Positions 1 to 9,156 of a DNA stretch of 14,770 nucleotides are shown in pieces. The stretch is taken from contig NW_003139323.1 of the NCBI RefSeq assembly GCF_000003605.2, forward strand, positions 182,383 to 197,152, in the 5' to 3' direction. Position numbers and translations under genes: made by a program. The notes beneath the pieces are model-generated. The model was not told where the DNA came from. It did no database searches and saw only the letters and a list, made by a program, of their open reading frames with translations. The first letter of the stretch is position 1; each line of letters starts with the position of its first letter. This DNA is from Saccoglossus kowalevskii (Eukaryota > Hemichordata > Enteropneusta > Harrimaniidae).

Positions 1-49
1 TGACTTACCCGATCCCGCACCTCAAGGGGACGAGATATAGAGACGAGAC

Positions 50-103
50 GAGATTCCCCCCCTGACACGTGTGGAGAACCCAGAGAGAAGAATCCCCCCT
101 TGA
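50..103. repeat. Pair of C-tract direct repeats
   Basis: AGATTCCCCCCCTGA at about 51-65 and AGAATCCCCCCTTGA at about 89-103 are near-identical 15-mers spaced 38 bases apart. On the minus strand they read as GGGGGAATCT and GGGGATTCTT. The second fits the insect-type kappaB consensus GGGRATTYYT. This could be a regulatory pair or a chance low-complexity duplication. A consensus splice donor on the minus strand (GG|GTAAGTCA, complement of 1-9) lies just beyond them. Confidence 0.35.
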
Positions 104-121
104 TAGTTCCGTGACTGTTTT

Positions 122-436
122 TTATTTAACTCTGTTTATTTTTACCTGCGCTGCTTGTTGGCTGTACTGATTTTGACTCTCATTGCGTTTCATTAAACTA
201 TCGCCATGTTGCATTATTATAGCGATCGGGAGGTTCGTCGTGACAACACTCTCGTTACCCGTGGATGTGACCAGATTGGCAGATTGGTGTACCTGTTTCT
301 CTGACTTGTTTCTCTGATTGTGCGCGCGGAGGCATTTTAACAAACCCTGCACCCCATTTGCCCACTTTTGGCCGATTCTCTGATTAATATTGTATGCTGG
401 AGACGTTAGCCTATTCACCGATTGTTTGCTAAACAA
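122..436 (-). CDS. Unrecognised minus-strand open frame, possible exon
   Basis: I do not recognise this 104-codon frame. Its product would be polar, rich in Asn, Gln, Ser and Lys, with no hydrophobic segment and no motif that I know. Two things argue for more than chance. A plausible acceptor (tttgtttag) sits inside the frame's 5' end near 427. A plausible donor (CAG|GTAAAA, around 146-150) sits just before the stop. An internal exon of roughly 280 nt is therefore possible, and a second minus-strand donor lies at positions 1-9. Against it, the product has no known family and base composition is ordinary. It could equally be a random open frame in an intron of the plus-strand transporter. Confidence 0.15.
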   Translation of the reverse strand: MFSKQSVNRLTSPAYNINQRIGQKWANGVQGLLKCLRAHNQRNKSEKQVHQSANLVTSTGNESVVTTNLPIAIIMQHGDSLMKRNESQNQYSQQAAQVKINRVK

Positions 437-1472
437 ATCCGCGTCTTTCGCAGTAAGACACTACGCTGCCAACTTTCAGGTAGAGCTACGATATTAGAAC
501 TAGCAAAACGCGTACGGCTTTGAAATAAACACACTTTTTGACTGATATTTCGCGAACTACCAGAGATATTAACACTTTCTATTCAGTTACATTTCTGAAT
601 TTCCTCAAGAAATATATTCATCAAATTACCAAACTAATAAAAATAATGCTGTATTTATATATGTAGATTATTTTGGAAATAAAATACCCCGCAGTGTCTA
701 TTATTGTGTGTTTTAAATCAACATTATATATATAAGAATTCAGGGATTATATGACGTAATAATTTTAAAATAACCTCCCATAGTGGAAACCTCTATTCAC
801 AAGTAAATTCATTTCAACAAATCGCCCCAAACATTAAGTAAATTTGTCCGATTCGATCGGTAACAATCTTCCATTATGATAGCGTCCTATTGGATTTGTC
901 TCCTCATTTACTATGACGCTATGAAGGATTCATTATTGCTGAAATAACAGGGTATGAACTGAGATGTTCGCAACAATGAGCGAGACGCCGTCGACACTAA
1001 TATTTAAGCGAATATCCCCACAGTACATTGCGTCAATCATATTGCCCGAAAATGACGAAAAAATTAGTACCTTGAGAATACTGTGGTTGTGTTTCAGTTA
1101 CGATTAGAACGTTCACCAGCAGGCGACCCGCGAAAACACGTTCTTATGTAATATTGTAGATAAGAAATAGCCGCGATTTCTCAACGTGAAAGAATCACGA
1201 AGAGTTTGTCGCTTAAACGATTCTTACAAATTTGGTGGACTATTTGAGTCCGATAACAGGTCCGCACGTGGTACAGATCGGCCAATGAGAACGTTTCAAT
1301 AATAGCACACAACCAATCGCAGGAGATAGATGCCACATAGTATGGTGACATCAAAAATGCACACATGATTTCATATTATCGCCACATGGTATAAATAACA
1401 CAAAACATAATCAATAATATTACATTTTTTGCAACAATAAACACATTTCAAACTTACTACGTCTCTCAACAG

Positions 1473-1610
1473 ATTTTCCCTCGATCCAACTATTCGACTG
1501 ACGTTTATTTCGTTGCTTCTATGTGGACTCGTCTCCGTATTGAATGACATGTCATCACAGGTGATAGCACAACGCTATCTATGTGCAAGCACATCGAGGA
1601 CTGCACAAAA
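1473..1610 (+). CDS. SLC5 symporter, exon A (first visible): P-x-x-R-TF segment and AQRY motif
   Basis: The exon follows acceptor ctctcaacag and ends at donor AA|GTAAGC. It reads FSLDPTIRLTFISLLLCGLV and then a stretch ending IAQRYLCASTSRTAQ. In SLC5A8-type carriers the matching region is a FNPxPxxRxTF segment, a hydrophobic helix, and Q(V)QRY followed by a basic loop, so order and spacing agree. The usual VQRY is AQRY here. It begins with the third base of a codon (phase 2 acceptor) and ends with two bases that join the first base of the next exon to give Lys. The 5' boundary is the less certain one, because a second acceptor (atcacag, ending 1560) could start a shorter in-frame-like exon. 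Confidence 0.78.
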
Positions 1611-2871
1611 GTAAGCTCGACATATTATTATAGTTAATACGTAACTAATCTATCGCATATAACCACACACCGTCATCTGATGTCCCTCCCAGTTACTGTT
1701 ATATCAATGAACATAGCCATATTGGAGAAGTCGGTATTCAGGCGAGATAGTTTGCGAATCTTAGGAGCGCAAACTAGCGAAACTAGCGACATAACCCAAC
1801 ATGGCGCTGTGAGAACCGCATTGTTGTTATGTTATGGTATTCCATCAATGTGTAGTAGGTGTGTAATCCGCCTATGGTATTGTTTTACGACCAAACCCCG
1901 AGTCGAACGCAGCCACACCGCGTGACATAGACACTGACACCGGAAATGTTGGTCGATATTCATAACAAAATTTAACATAAAATATTATACAGATTCAAGG
2001 CTTGATTGAAGCAATGACGTAACGCAATTTCCAAATATGGGCAACTGTATGCAACAGTCCGTGTTAGAAACCTTTATTATAATCACAGCACAGTTTTATC
2101 GACGTCAGTTACCTAATGGATGTTGTTCTAATTTTACTCTCAATAATCACCTGCATATTGTGTTCGGATTGTAGATTGTTATTCTGACAGTGATTAATAA
2201 CGTAACAGAAAAACAGCTATAATCCTAATTAACACAATATGGCAATTTATGTTTTCGCACCTGTAATATTATTTATAAACGCTAACTAAAAACGTAGTTT
2301 TGTAACACACAAACATGCATGCATACTTTTTTTTATAGTGGAATAATGTGCTTGTGCGCTTATGGATGATGTTGAATTATAAGTACGCACCATTAATGTA
2401 AAGCACATGGTTTTTCGTAGTTTATTGTTTCATCGAAAGAATATTACTTTATGGCATAGGGACTGTAGCTATGTGGAACATAATCTTATTCAGCCCATGA
2501 TGCATTGCAACACAATGAAACGGAAGTGATAGATGTCTGAATGTAACATTATGTTTAGGCTCAGTATTGCTTGCAACAACTTCTTGATTAACGTTATTTT
2601 TACTTACATTTTGTGTTGAAATTTATTGAAATATGCACTAACTTTGATCGTGAACTAAATTAAAAATTACGGCGTTATCACTGATGGTCTAATTCCAGTT
2701 TTGTCTTCGGGTGTTCTCCACGCTAACCTAGAAAGCGCGTATCTGCACGGAATGTCCGGTGGCCTGTGAATGCCGTACGATTTGTGTTTGGTACATGACA
2801 ACACAGCTGCTTCATATATTGAAGGCTTCAATGTGAACGCAGCTTTCTAACGCCTTATGTTTCTATTGCAG
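1611..2871 (+). other. Intron between SLC5 exons A and B
   Basis: This is a phase 2 intron from GTAAGC to ttctattgcag. It is AT-rich. The short plus-strand open frame at 1680-1925 inside it has no recognisable content and I do not regard it as coding. I see no repeat or structured element of note. Confidence 0.7.
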
Positions 2872-2957
2872 GTCGACTCTTCTGGCGTTGCCCCTTGAAG
2901 CTTTACGGATTTTGATGTTTGCCTCCACTGGCATAGCTCTGTATGCATTTTATAACA
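2872..2957 (+). CDS. SLC5 symporter, exon B: transmembrane helix
   Basis: The 86-nt exon lies between ttgcag and donor A|GTAAGT. After the split Lys it encodes STLLALPLEA and then a hydrophobic helix, RILMFASTGIALYAFYN. It matches the SLC5 helix that follows the QRY loop, where relatives have a segment ending in LxxYxxYxDCDPW. The frame is fixed because the other plus frame meets a TGA early in the exon. The cysteine-aspartate-proline motif that normally follows Y-x-x-Y in this subfamily is absent; the chain continues directly into Asn-Lys-Leu of the next exon. It ends in phase 1. Confidence 0.87.
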
Positions 2958-3431
2958 GTAAGTGTTATGTCTAACAGCTGTGAACTATCGGGGTTCAAGG
3001 TTAAACCAAATAACCAAATAAAGAACTGTAAATTTAATAGGCTGATGTTTTCACAAAAAAATTGAAAAAAAAAATCAATTTAAAATGTATAACTCGTGAG
3101 GTCGTTTTTTCGGAAATGGCTTAAATAAAGATTAGATATAAAACGGTCGATACTGGATACGTTTTTTTTCTCTTTACCCTTATTTGTATTCGCTATTATA
3201 GCTGATATATTTTAAAGCTGTATACAACAACAACTTGCATATTCTTGGCTATACGACCCCACAAATATGGGAGAAGTATGTTTTTTACTAATTCGATTTA
3301 ATGTTCATGGGTTGATGTTTCCAAAAGATAGTTAGTTACGTAATATATCGAAGGTAATGCTTTAATAATAACATGAATGACACATAACGAAATATCTAAC
3401 ACCTTTACATTATCTTTTGTCTGCATCATAG
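2958..3431 (+). other. Intron between SLC5 exons B and C
   Basis: This is a phase 1 intron of 474 bases, from GTAAGT to catcatag. It contains a small A-rich inverted repeat (AAATTGA, a run of A, TCAATTT, around 3059-3083) and nothing else that I can interpret. Confidence 0.7.
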
Positions 3432-3479
3432 ATAAATTGACTGCCTTAATTCCTGCTGTGAATAATACCGACACTCTAA
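3432..3479 (+). CDS. SLC5 symporter, exon C: 48-nt microexon in an extracellular loop
   Basis: Flanked by acceptor catcatag and donor A|GTGAGT, it encodes (N)KLTALIPAVNNTDTL and then one base of a Ser codon. It is exactly 16 codons long with phase 1 at both ends, so skipping it would leave the frame intact (exon B would join exon D through a Ser codon). It carries an N-glycosylation sequon, N-N-T. In SLC5A8-like relatives the loop here is shorter and begins DCDPW, so this exon looks like a lineage-specific loop insertion. The short length and low conservation make it less certain than its neighbours. The fit of both phases supports it. Confidence 0.75.
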
Positions 3480-3732
3480 GTGAGTATTATTTATATTATA
3501 TGTTTTTCATTTGTAGATTGGCCCGGGTTTCGTAAAAATGTTAAATGTGTATGCATGCTTTGCGTTGCGTCGCCTATTGTAGCAACGCGTTTCACCTACA
3601 CGTGAAAGCAATTGCTTCATGGCGGAGAGATCGAATTGTCTGAAACTCGAATGCGTGTGTCGGCAGAACAGGCGAGAGTTCAATAGCCGCGGTAGAACAG
3701 ACTGAATGTACATTCATATTTTTTTTCCCCAG

Positions 3733-3791
3733 GCAATATAGATGACGTCACTGCACCTCGTTATGAACCCAATTATAAGGAACCAGAACAG
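3733..3791 (+). CDS. SLC5 symporter, exon D: loop before the LPG helix
   Basis: The 59-nt exon follows ttttttccccag and ends at CAG|GTACTG. It completes a Ser codon and then reads NIDDVTAPRYEPNYKEPEQ. The end aligns with the family segment in which a Pro-Asp-Gln (PDQ) triplet precedes the next helix; here it is Pro-Glu-Gln. It ends in phase 0 and leads straight into IIVYFV of the next exon, matching the family pattern PDQ(L/I)xPYFV. Confidence 0.87.
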
Positions 3792-3973
3792 GTACTGTAA
3801 GGAGCAATTTCAATACATTAATATTACCCAACGTCGATACGTCAGTGTTATCTAATTTGAAAATCTGTTATATGGACTTAGATATTAATAACTTTCTTCG
3901 AAGCTCCTATGTTATTATTGCGGTGTGTTGTTTAACTTTACAAAAGCTTCAAAGATGTTCCGTAATGTTTATT

Positions 3974-4060
3974 AGGCCACACCGACTTAATTTTATGGAT
4001 GACATCCGCGCGCGCATTAGTTTTCGCCTGTTCTCAACAAAAAAAAAAAAAAATAAATAA
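3974..4060 (+). repeat. Dispersed repeat copy 1 with A-rich tail
   Basis: A 34-bp block at 3974-4007 starts AGGCCACACCGACTTAATTT and ends at the odd palindrome GGATGACATCC. It recurs inverted at 5013-5046 with only two mismatches. After about 25 further bases copy 1 ends in a run of about 14 A and then AAATAAATAA. An A tail and lack of matching flanks suggest a 5'-truncated retroposon (SINE or LINE end), but no promoter boxes or coding sequence are visible to fix the class. Confidence 0.55.
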
Positions 4061-4930
4061 AATTTCCGACGACGCGTCTCCACAGATCGATTTTCTTTCC
4101 GAAATTCCCGACTCATATTGTCGCAAAGCGCTGGCTTGTCGTAAAACTCGTTTTGGACAACCACAAAACGTACCAATTTTGTCGTAAATGATCTTCTGCA
4201 CATACGTATTCGTTGCCGGGAATTCCACCATGGCGACCACGCCACTAAAACAAATGAGCATAAAAGTTCAGCAAAAATTGTTGTAGACTAGTACGCAATT
4301 GACATCGGCCAGGGAGATGTAACGTTTACACAGCTATACGAGAAATTGGTAGCGGCAAGTGAGTTTCGCCCAGACAACATTTAAGGACATATTGTCCAGA
4401 GAGGCTGTCCCACGTTTCTTATTATTTTTTTTCCATTTTCTGATTCGGGTAATTTGCTTGCACACACGGTCATCAAGATACATGTACATAATTTTCTGCA
4501 TCCAAATTTTTGTTGACTCTCTGTTGGTGTTTTTTTCAATATCGAACCTCTTATAATTTGTCTACACTTAGTCTATCTGAAGTGTCACTTTAAAAGCTGT
4601 AGTTTGAATGTCAAAGAAGTTAATTTCCATTTTGCTGTTGACAAACTTATTGTTCATTTTTAATTCATTTTTTTTTTGTTTCAATACAACACAGTAAGTT
4701 TTTCTTTATTATTGAGTTGATGTGTATGCCTTTGGCAAAGCTAACGTCTGCCTTATTCTCTTGCCTTTTCAAAATCAACGGTGATGATACGTGTGACAGT
4801 AATACAGTACGAGATGTGTACATCAATATGTGCCTCCTACAAATAAAGACTTCTTGTTGTTTTGTTGATACACTGTGTTCTGTGGTTCAATTCGTAATAC
4901 CAGCTCCGTAGTCCTGTGGTTTTAGCAGGA

Positions 4931-5050
4931 TTTTTTTTTTTTTTTTTTTTTTTTTAGCAGGTTTTTTTCTTTTTTCGCCTAGGCCTCTCGCATTAGTTTT
5001 GGGGTCTCCAGAGGATGTCATCCATAAAATTAAATCAGTGTGGCCTTATT
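4931..5050 (-). repeat. Dispersed repeat copy 2 with A tail, inverted relative to copy 1
   Basis: Read on the minus strand it begins near 5050 and contains the shared 34-bp block (5046-5013). It continues through CTGGAGACCCC and GAGGCCTAGGCG and ends in A-rich sequence, including a pure 25-base A run (T at 4931-4955). The hexamer AGCAGG with neighbouring T residues occurs on both sides of that run (about 4921-4929 and 4953-4961). This could be slippage or a duplicated tail. It is probably a retroposon end of the same family as copy 1. Confidence 0.55.
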
Positions 5051-5415
5051 AATGAATACAAATACTATCTCAGATATGATATAATATATTACTCTTCGCC
5101 GCAGTTGTAGGTTTTAGTGTCGTGTGCTATTTTTGAACGAGCTAGTCATACAGTATATTGTCTCGTTCGCAGTCATTCGTGCAGTAATCGCATCATTTGT
5201 TCTTCAGATGTCTATCTTTCACATCAACGCACCCACGCACAGATAAGTGTTTGGTTTGAAACACCGTGAAAATCGGTCCTGTTATGAATATGCATGAAAC
5301 AGTGAGCACGCGCGTCATAAACCGACTGCGAACGAGGCTAAAAATGACTGACATAATCGGATATTATGCCCGCAACAAACCCACACATTCTTTAACTTAT
5401 CTCTTTTCCCGCCAG

Positions 5416-5504
5416 ATCATTGTTTATTTTGTAAGTGGCGAACTAGGAAGTTTACCTGGCATTCAAGGATTTTTCATTTCATGTCTGTTTGGTGGCGCTC
5501 TTAG
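5416..5504 (+). CDS. SLC5 symporter, exon E: LPG helix
   Basis: The 89-nt exon lies between acceptor cccgccag and donor AG|GTAATA. It encodes IIVYFVSGELGSLPGIQGFF and then ISCLFGGAL. This matches the strongly conserved SLC5 segment with the order (L)xPYFV-x5-LPGxxGLF-xACxxSGTLS. The LPG turn and the glycine-rich end of the helix are intact. It ends with AG, which joins the first base of the next exon to make Ser (phase 2). An apparent GTAAGT inside the exon at about 5431 would cut this conserved segment, so I reject it as the main donor. Confidence 0.94.
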
Positions 5505-6274
5505 GTAATAAATACGCATTAACAATATGAGAGGCACTTGCATGTGTTGTGTTGTCCATCCGTTGTCGTTTATACCTGCCTCTCCGTCTTCTATTTATTT
5601 GTCCTTCTAATAGAGTTCTTTGAAATCCATCTATCCTCTGTTTTATCTTCAATAGTTGATGTCAATGGTTTTGTATAGCTATTTAATATTTTTTCTCATT
5701 TTCAACTTTTACTGTCCCAATAGTTTTACGCTCAAATACCCACATTTTAAAAGCACAATTGTTTGCTACCACATGTACAGGAAAGGTGGATGTCACGAGT
5801 CATTTTAATATTCTGACGCCGTTGACTTTGTGTCAACATAACGCGCGTGGCACATTTATTTGGAATCGGAAATTGCGCAAAAAAAAAAAAAAAAACATGT
5901 GATACGAGGGCGATGGTTAAAAGGCGATGGTCGTCGCGCCGCGTCCTGTTGGGTATGGGACTCATAGCGACGTACACAATGCGTGTAAAATATATTGTTT
6001 GTTTACATGAAATTCGAACACGCGCTGCGCGACGACCACCACCCTTTAAGACAAGGCTTATGCGAATGTTATTAATGAGCAAGTCTGAGCGACACAGTAG
6101 AGAGAGAACCACACAGTGCATGTTGTAACAGACTTCCACTCTTCTCAATATTTCTTTTTCCCAATTTAACAAATAACCTTAATAATTATATATACATATT
6201 TGTACTTGTTCGTTTGACAAGTGTTTATAAATATATATTTGAAATTCTAAATCGTTATTTTCCCATCTTTCCAG
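5505..6274 (+). other. Intron between SLC5 exons E and F, hosting MITE copy 1
   Basis: This phase 2 intron of 770 bases runs from GTAATA to catctttccag. It contains the 133-bp MITE at 5917-6049, an A run at about 5880-5895 just before it, and a small perfect stem GTTGAC/GTCAAC (5821-5837). Longer open frames on both strands across 5747-6172 are produced by the MITE and are not genes. Confidence 0.7.
5917..6049. mobile_element. 133-bp MITE, copy 1
   Basis: The element is bounded by TTAA on both sides and has terminal inverted repeats of about 23 bases. The left end reads TTAAAAGGCGATGGTCGTCG, and the complement of the right end reads TTAAAGGGTGGTGGTCGTCG. It has no coding capacity. It matches the element at 13952-14084 over its full length with about 13 substitutions and no indel (about 90 percent identity by eye). 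TTAA ends fit a piggyBac-like target duplication, but a TA duplication inside TTAA cannot be excluded, so I leave the superfamily open. Confidence 0.88.
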
Positions 6275-6420
6275 CACCATGTCATCTGGTCTTAACGCTG
6301 TCTCGTCGGTCATCCTGTGTGACATAGTATATCCATGGCGATCACGTGGTTCCAATAGAAGCACTGATGAACTAATGACCTTATATGGCGATAGTGACAC
6401 TCTTATCTCTCAAATCATCA
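6275..6420 (+). CDS. SLC5 symporter, exon F: sodium-site helix
   Basis: The 146-nt exon lies between catctttccag and A|GTAAGT. With the previous exon it forms STMSSGLNAVSSVILCDIV. This is the SLC5 signature helix STxSSxxNAxxxVxxxD(I/L/F)(I/V). In the family, the hydroxyl residues here help form the second sodium site, and they are present as Ser-Ser. The segment then runs YPWRSRGSNRSTDELM, longer and more polar than the KP-Y/F stretch of vertebrate members, with a potential sequon N-R-S. It ends in a helix start, ISQII, and phase 1. Confidence 0.95.
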
Positions 6421-7513
6421 GTAAGTGTTGTTGTTTTGTCTGTCCACATTACTAAATGTGCACGACATTTAAGTAGAATGATTCGTAAATTTCATAGAAT
6501 GATCGCTCCAGTGCTCGCGAAATTTGCATATACTTTTAAAATTGTTCCAAGCAATGGCTGATTACATACTAGTCTAACGAGAAAAGAATTTGTTTAAAAA
6601 ATAAACAAATTTTATTTTATTTATTTGAAGTTTAATTAGGCTCAATTAAAATCTTTGTACATTTCATCGTTTGAGAGCTCAAGTTTCCGAACTCGTTTAT
6701 TGTATGTTATTTTTGTACACTTTTTTTCCGCAAAATGTCGGACGACCGTGACCGTATTCGGTGACTCGAGCTGTTATGCCACTGCTTGTTTTATCATATC
6801 AAGTATCACGTAAACTCTCGTGTATTTGAACTTGTACGATATAACGCTGAGAAATGGATATAAATAAGTCACGTGAACTTATAAGGAAATCATAGACAGT
6901 ACGCTAAGTATAGACAAGGCTCAATCTCTTTAAATGTGAACAAACACGATAATTACGCAATAGCTTTGTCTTGTTTGGCAAATCAGGTTGATCGTTATAT
7001 ATTTACTGCCTTTCACTGTCAGGACTATATTAATCATACTGTTTATTTACTGTATATATTATGAAATATACGCAGACATAGACATATAGGCAGACACCCA
7101 AATGTCCCATCAATAACCTTGTTTGAATTGTTGGTGAGTGAGTGAAAAAAGATACATGGAATTCCCTCGAAATTACACGTGTTATTCAAATTATAGATAT
7201 GCAATATATAATGGGGCCGATTAATATAATATATTAGCAAGAAGTAGTTTCGGGCAACGACTAATGCCTGTATCTGAAGAGTCAATCTACCAATGGGATA
7301 TTCCATTACACAAAAACATCTGGTAATATTGAAGACATAGTCATGTTTATACTTGCCGAACAGCTCAATCAAAAACTAACAGCTAATGTTTTTTTTTAAT
7401 ATGCTCGAGAGAAAATTCGCACATGTGTTCATTGTAATTAACGCCAATTTCTCTTTAGGGCAAAGATTTAATTAATTTACTCGCGTATATTAACGAGTGT
7501 TCGCTTTTTCCAG
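6421..7513 (+). other. Intron between SLC5 exons F and G
   Basis: This phase 1 intron of 1,093 bases runs from GTAAGT to ctttttccag. A perfect 10-bp hairpin lies at 6587-6611 (AATTTGTTTA, 5-base loop, TAAACAAATT). The minus-strand open frame at 7043-7372 lies within AT-rich intron sequence and its product resembles nothing I know. Confidence 0.7.
6587..6611. repeat. Perfect 10-bp AT-rich inverted repeat
   Basis: AATTTGTTTA (6587-6596) and TAAACAAATT (6602-6611) form a perfect stem with a 5-base A loop. It may be simple AT-rich structure. There is no sign of a gene. Confidence 0.6.
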
Positions 7514-7667
7514 CTGTTGTATGTGGATGTGCAACCACGTTATTCGCCGTTGGGTTGCCGTATATGGTCACATTTATGGAGATAACATTGAACGTCATCA
7601 GCGTGTTCAGTACGCCCTTGACCGCCATTTTTTTACTTGGAATGCTCTACCCCAGAGCAAACTCATT
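7514..7667 (+). CDS. SLC5 symporter, exon G: two helices, LGMLYPRANS end
   Basis: The 154-nt exon lies between ctttttccag and TT|GTAAGT. It encodes VVCGCATTLFAVGLPYMVTF, then MEITLNVISVFSTPLTAIFL and LGMLYPRANS. Family members have a helix here followed by VLQxxxSxFGxxGGPLxGxFxLGxxxPxANS, so both helices and the P-x-ANS ending align. The FGxxGGPL portion of vertebrate carriers is FSTPLTAI here, missing two glycines at the helix bend, which sets this protein apart within the family. It starts in phase 1 and ends in phase 2. Confidence 0.95.
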
Positions 7668-8123
7668 GTAAGTTTGTTTGTTATTTAGATTATATTTTAT
7701 TATCAATTATAATCACATCTGTAAACTGGAAATGTAAGAGTTGACTGTATAACTTTGTGTCAATTTCATATTTTCCCGTCAAGTTGAAAGTTAGAAAAAC
7801 CCTCTCGCATTGCTGTACGTGTCGATTTCAGCATTCCGTCGACCGACATATTTTTTTTTTAAATTGTCTCTTAACGCGAAAACGATTGTTTGGATCACGT
7901 CCATTTGATGTTCATATTTCCTTATTTCGCTTCGTCAAATTTGCATATACATACCTTTGCATCGTATATGTGTTAAACTTCGAATAATTTGCACTCATTA
8001 GATATACCGCCCTCACACATGACTGCATCTTATTGAATTTGTTTATAATTCCGCCACTATAGCGCGATTGTGTTTTAATGGATCCGGTGCCAGACGTCCA
8101 AGCCAAGGCAGTTCCATTGTGTA

Positions 8124-8163
8124 GTGTAAAAATGGTACGCATACTGCAGGTCTATTTTTACAC
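8124..8163. repeat. Inverted repeat, 10-bp arms
   Basis: GTGTAAAAAT (8124-8133) and ATTTTTACAC (8154-8163) are perfect complements around a 20-base loop. I see no matching direct duplication outside the arms. Confidence 0.55.
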
Positions 8164-8631
8164 AACGAGACGATGAGTAGAGGAAAATAAAAAAAAAATA
8201 TTGGATCATCATACAAAGTTCGGGTAAAACCTGATGTGCAAAATGAATTGAAAACACACGTTTCGACTGTCATTGGACATTTTTCATTATTTCCGATGAA
8301 TATCTAGCTGACATTTTGCTTGTTAAAGGTGCTACAGTATTTGATCAGACACTTGTCTATATGATGGCTGTACATTGTAGTAAATGGACTTTGCTGTTAT
8401 CTATCTCTGTTTTCAGAATTGTCGAATAATTGTATTTCAGATTCATAGTGACGTATGTATTCAATTAGTTTTATCGGATTAAATATCGATTTACTAAAAT
8501 ACAAATGACCAAACAATGTGGCGAGAGAGCAAAAAAAAAAAAATAAAAAAAACTGCAGGTGGTATAAACAATAGGATTCCTTCTATATCCTACAAACATC
8601 CGCCTATATCCATGGCGGCCCAGTGTCAATC

Positions 8632-8634
<3 letters not shown>

Positions 8635-8714
<80 letters not shown>

Positions 8715-8722
8715 CATACATA
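8635..8722. repeat. TA microsatellite, about 38 units, with CATA end
   Basis: An uninterrupted run of TA dinucleotides covers 8635-8710 and is followed by three CATA units. Just to the right, ATATGCCTCCA is duplicated in tandem (about 8720-8741). Length in other individuals is likely to differ, and the assembled length may be imprecise. Confidence 0.97.
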
Positions 8723-9156
8723 TGCCTCCAATATGCCTCCAAGTCGTTGTCAATAACACGTCCCCAACGCAAATAGCGTAAACTACCGCAGGTTTAATAT
8801 ATACCCCCGGTACGATGTATTTCATTCATCAGTAAGCAATTGATGTAAAAATGCAGCCAAAATCGTCAGAATGTTTCTGGTAACTGATCTTTAGCAACTT
8901 CTAAAAAGGTATTCGGTCCAAAACAAACACAGTGATTAGGTAAATTGATGGAGAAGACCTTCTTTGTCGATTATTTTTTTTTATTAACTTGGAGGGTCTT
9001 TTAGAAAAAAAATGGTCTGGACGACTTCGTTCTCCCACACATTTTTACGTACATGTTTTGAAACATTCTGTTTACCAGCTGTTAGAATGAAACCTAACCA
9101 CATTTTGTTATTCTATTGCTAGTGTTTGATGACAATTATCTCCTTCTTTTATTCAG

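Larger units (their letters stand above)
1..1472. other. Stretch without a recognised gene; probably intron or upstream sequence of the transporter
   Basis: I could find no exon that fits the missing N-terminal half of the SLC5 transporter here. The expected segments, such as the conserved WTD(V/F)Q helix just before the first visible exon, do not appear in any plus-strand frame next to usable splice sites. The first visible exon needs two bases of a split codon from an upstream exon, so an intron must end at 1472. Its 5' end is probably left of position 1. The stretch also holds a weak minus-strand open frame (122-436) and two C-rich direct repeats (50-103), listed separately. The rest is AT-rich and unremarkable. 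Confidence 0.5.
3792..5415 (+). other. Intron between SLC5 exons D and E, hosting dispersed repeats
   Basis: This phase 0 intron of 1,624 bases runs from GTACTG to cccgccag. It holds two oppositely oriented copies of a repeat with A-rich tails (3974-4060 and 4931-5050), described separately. Between them, 4060-4260 is richer in CG dinucleotides than its surroundings and contains short open frames on both strands. I recognise no protein in them. It may be an old transposon fragment. Confidence 0.7.
7668..9156 (+). other. Intron between SLC5 exons G and H, with (TA)38
   Basis: This phase 2 intron of 1,489 bases runs from GTAAGT to tttattcag. It contains a 10-bp inverted repeat at 8124-8163, a poly-A stretch near 8530-8551, and the long TA microsatellite. 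Open frames rich in alternating Tyr and Ile over 8471-8825 are the TA repeat read in both directions. Confidence 0.7.

Noticed and set aside
3949-4261. Overlapping frames on both strands of up to 98 codons
   Set aside because: They cross the A-rich tail of a repeat, giving runs of Lys or Phe, and no family is recognisable. The region lies within an SLC5 intron.
5428-5436. GTAAGT inside SLC5 exon E as a donor
   Set aside because: It would remove the conserved LPG and glycine-rich segment and break the frame into exon F, whereas the donor at 5505 preserves both.
5747-6172. Minus-strand frame of 141 codons whose product partly recurs at 13860-14099
   Set aside because: The shared protein segment coincides exactly with the two MITE copies, so the similarity reflects the element and not a gene family.
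7043-7372. Minus-strand frame of 109 codons
   Set aside because: It is in AT-rich intron sequence, has no motif, no splice sites that define an exon and no recognisable relatives.
8471-8825. Open frames with long Tyr-Ile alternation on both strands
   Set aside because: They are translations of the TA microsatellite.
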